Shown here: positions 13,755 through 15,355 of the stretch, in pieces
Position numbering within the stretch: the first letter of the stretch is position 1
Layout of the letters: every line of letters starts with the position of its first letter
Assembly: GCA_050249235.1 (NCBI GenBank)
Contig: JBFWQW010000067.1
Coordinates: forward strand, 1 to 15,355
DNA length: 15,355 nt
Reading direction: 5' to 3'
Source: JAEKLB01 sp050249235
GTDB lineage: Bacteria > Actinomycetota > Acidimicrobiia > Acidimicrobiales > CADCSY01
Made by a program: the position numbers and the translations under genes
Notes under the pieces: model-generated
Seen by the model: the letters and a program-made list of their open reading frames with translations, nothing else
What the model was told of the DNA's origin: nothing
The model's database searches: none

Positions 13755-13792
13755 CTGCGGCGATGCCCGCCCGCCTGCGGCGATGCCCGCCC
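13755..13792. repeat. Tandem 18-bp repeat, period 20, in a divergent promoter region
   Basis: CTGCGGCGATGCCCGCCC occurs at 13755-13772 and again at 13775-13792. It lies in the 151-nt space between the divergent dehydrogenase and nucleotidyltransferase genes. It could be a paired regulator site or a simple duplication. Confidence 0.6.
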
Positions 13793-13861
13793 CGGCCCGC
13801 GGCACCGGGGGGCGCCCGTGCCGGTGGCCCGGCCAACCGTGGTGGCGGCCATCATGAGCGG

Positions 13862-14383
13862 ATGGCGGACGGGGCCGACGACGGGGGCGGGCGGCGGGGC
13901 GCCTACCCGGGCACGTTCGACCCGCCCACGGTGGCCCACCTGGCGATCGCCGAGGCCGCCCGCCGCCAGTGCCGGCTCGACCGGGTCGACCTGGTGCTGT
14001 CCCGGGACCCGCTCGGCAAGCCCGGCGCGGCCGGGTCGCTCGGGCGGCGCCTCGACCTCCTCCGGGCGGTGGCCGCCAGCCGGTCCTGGCTCGCCGTGAC
14101 CGTCACCGAGGACCGCCACCTCGTCGACATCGCCGCCGGCTACGACGTGCTGGTGCTCGGCGCCGACAAGTGGGCCCAGGTCCTCGACGAGGCCTTCTAC
14201 GACTCGGCCGGGCACCGCGACCGGGCGGTGCGGTCGCTCCCCCACCTCGCCGTCGCCCCCCGGGGCCTGCTTCCCCTTCCTGACGGCTGCACCGTCCTCG
14301 AGGTCGACCTCCCCCACGTCTCGTCCACCGCGGTCAGGGCCGGCCGCCACGACCTCGCCCTCCCGGAGGCCCGACCCGACTGA
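13862..14383 (+). CDS. NadD/cytidylyltransferase-like nucleotidyltransferase
   Basis: This 173-residue protein carries the two hallmark motifs of the HxGH nucleotidyltransferase superfamily. YPGTFDPPTVAHLAIAEAA (15-33) corresponds to the GGTFDPxHxGH loop, and SSTAVR (154-159) to the ISSTxxR motif that grips the triphosphate. The HxGH box reads TVAH here, lacking the first His and the Gly. The protein is also shorter than NadD (about 190-210), so it is probably not the housekeeping NadD and may use another nucleotide or be weakly active. GADKWAQVLDE (100-110) matches the NadD region with a conserved Asp. ATG at 13862 is chosen because the family begins close to it; an ATG at 13854 is in another frame. 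No operon partner is evident. Confidence 0.75.
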   Translation: MADGADDGGGRRGAYPGTFDPPTVAHLAIAEAARRQCRLDRVDLVLSRDPLGKPGAAGSLGRRLDLLRAVAASRSWLAVTVTEDRHLVDIAAGYDVLVLGADKWAQVLDEAFYDSAGHRDRAVRSLPHLAVAPRGLLPLPDGCTVLEVDLPHVSSTAVRAGRHDLALPEARPD

Positions 14384-14434
14384 CGGGCAGGTCCAGGCCG
14401 CCGTGCACGCCGTCCCGAACGGGCGTTGGACGTC

Positions 14435-14679
14435 ATGGCGGATCATGAGGTCGGGCTGGTCCCGACGCTGGCCGGGTTGGCGTTGGCCGATTCGGTGACG
14501 GTGCCGCAGGCGTGGCGGGCCCGGGTCGACGCCGACGGTTCGGACCCCGGGTGGAGCCGGTCCGGTCGTTGCAGCTGGCCCGGACCATCGACAACCGGAG
14601 GGAAGCCGCGTTCACCGAGCTCCTGGCGCCGCCAGATCCGTCGTCGTCCCGCGGTGGAAGCCGTTCGGTAAGTCCGTAA
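14435..14679 (+). pseudogene. Probable frameshifted small gene
   Basis: A good coding stretch starts at the ATG at 14435 (MADHEVGLVPTLAGLALA, then PQAWRARVDADGSDP) with high GC in third positions. Near 14547-14551 the coding signal moves to another frame (VEPVRSLQLARTIDNRREAAF...) and runs to a TAA at 14677-14679. A single missing base in the CCCCGGG run would join both into one protein of about 80 residues. The last codons are poor. I do not recognise the family. It could be a decayed gene, a sequencing error, or two overlapping small genes. The stop overlaps the -10 box of the next gene. This is the only content I see in the 306 bases between 14384 and 14689. Confidence 0.4.
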
Positions 14680-14682
14680 TCT
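14677..14682 (+). promoter_or_regulatory. -10 box (TAATCT) of the 14690 gene
   Basis: TAATCT is followed by 7 nt and the ATG at 14690. GTGGAA lies 17 nt upstream as a weak -35 (three of six). No Shine-Dalgarno sequence precedes the ATG, so a leaderless mRNA is likely. Confidence 0.55.
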
Positions 14683-14689
14683 CGATTGC

Positions 14690-15205
14690 ATGACGACGCG
14701 AGCGAGCGACGAGCTGGTCGGGTGGTTCGCCGGCCGGCTGCCCGACCAGTGGTTCACGGGACCTCCGGAGGTGACCGTCGACGCCGACGAGATCCTCGTG
14801 GTGGGCCGGCTGGAGGAGCCCGGCTACCCGGCGGGCGCGGGCGACGACGCCCGGGCCGCGGCCCGGGCCGGGCGGGCCCGGCAGTTCCGGGAGGACACCC
14901 GGGAGGCCCGGATCGCCATCGCCGCCGAGGCCGAGCACCGGGCCCAGCGCAAGGTGGCCTGGGGCGTCGACTGCGGCGACGACCGCTTCGTCTTCACGAA
15001 CCTGAACGTGCCCGTGATGACCCGGCTCCGCATGCGGGAGCGGGCCGTGCTCGACACCCTGATCGGCGCCGGGGTGGCCCGCAGCCGCAGCGAGGCGCTC
15101 GCCTGGTGCGTCCGTCTCGTGGCCCGCCACCAGGGCGAGTGGCTCGACGAGCTCGACACCGCCGTCCGCAAGGTCCACGAGGTCCGGGACCAGGGCCCCA
15201 GCTAG
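14690..15205 (+). CDS. Uncharacterised actinobacterial protein with RHH-like C-terminal region
   Basis: This 171-residue protein belongs to a kind of actinobacterial hypothetical protein I have seen but cannot name. Residues 11-45 hold GWFAGRLPDQWFTGPPEV and VDADEILVVGRL. An Ala/Arg-rich helix follows (about 53-88). The C-terminal half has NVPVMTRLRMRERAVLDTLIGAGVARSRSEALAWCVR (about 107-143), which looks like a strand-helix-helix (ribbon-helix-helix type) segment with the usual 'SRSEALAWCV' second helix. That could mean DNA binding, but no toxin or other partner gene is adjacent. The start is fixed by the TAATCT box 7 nt upstream. There is no membrane segment. Codon use is as in its neighbours. 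Confidence 0.8.
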   Translation: MTTRASDELVGWFAGRLPDQWFTGPPEVTVDADEILVVGRLEEPGYPAGAGDDARAAARAGRARQFREDTREARIAIAAEAEHRAQRKVAWGVDCGDDRFVFTNLNVPVMTRLRMRERAVLDTLIGAGVARSRSEALAWCVRLVARHQGEWLDELDTAVRKVHEVRDQGPS

Positions 15206-15294
15206 TCCCAGCCCGCCGGCCCCACCGCCGTCACGGCCCGGCCCATCCCCCGGCCCGCCGACCCCACCCCCGCCGGCCCACCACACCACCACCG

Positions 15295-15315
15295 AAAACC
15301 GACCAGGTCAGTCGG
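15295..15315 (-). terminator. Weak terminator for a minus-strand gene beyond the right edge
   Basis: On the minus strand CCGAC and GTCGG form a 5-bp stem with a 7-nt loop, followed directly by TTTT. It is oriented to end a transcript entering from the right. The 90 C-rich bases between it and the 14690 gene contain nothing I can identify. Confidence 0.35.
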
Positions 15316-15355
15316 GAAACGCTCCCCGCCCCCCCGCGTTGTCATAGCCGACGCA

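Overview
The window is very GC-rich, with third codon positions almost all G or C in the real genes. Gene content and style point to a high-GC actinobacterium: an ilvBNC operon with a leader peptide, an Rv1273c/Rv1272c-like ABC pair, and many GTG/TTG starts. A member of the Acidimicrobiia is a guess from overall flavour and is not proven. No tRNA, rRNA, CRISPR array or complete mobile element was seen.

Layout, left to right. (1) 1-137: intergenic DNA with inverted repeats and possibly the first ten codons of a minus-strand gene leaving the window. (2) 138-488, minus: a small ArsC/YfgD-type reductase. (3) 605-4112, minus: a tight operon of circularly permuted ATP-grasp enzyme, alpha-E protein and transglutaminase-like protease. 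This conserved set is predicted to make or modify peptides, but its product is unknown. (4) 4214-4450, plus: a small unknown protein divergent from that operon. (5) 4453-4503: a perfect 23-bp hairpin between convergent transcripts. (6) 4526-8379, minus: the branched-chain amino-acid operon ilvB-ilvN-ilvC plus a small uncharacterised gene. A promoter, a 13-codon leader peptide rich in Val and Leu, and an intrinsic terminator precede it, forming a textbook attenuator. (7) 8459-12895, minus: tetR and two half-transporter genes joined by 4-nt overlaps. They form a heterodimeric ABC exporter behind an 18-bp palindromic operator. (8) 12967-13710, minus: a YgfF-like short-chain dehydrogenase. (9) 13862-14383, plus: a NadD-like nucleotidyltransferase. 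(10) 14435-14679: a probable frameshifted gene. (11) 14690-15205, plus: an uncharacterised actinobacterial protein with a leaderless-type promoter. The last 150 bases are C-rich and non-coding.

The most informative regulatory part is the ilvB leader. A TTGCCA-17 nt-CACACT promoter lies 7 nt before the leader-peptide ATG. The peptide reads Val-Val-Leu-Leu-Thr just before its stop. A hairpin begins inside the stop codon, and a terminator with a U5 tract lies before ilvB. Several other genes (tetR, 14690, the ATP-grasp gene, the ArsC-like gene) also have a TAnnnT box 6-8 nt before the start codon, suggesting that leaderless transcripts are common here.

The least understood parts are the ATP-grasp/alpha-E/transglutaminase operon, the small genes at 4214 and 4526, and the protein at 14690. 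All readings are by eye, without database searches or folding programs.
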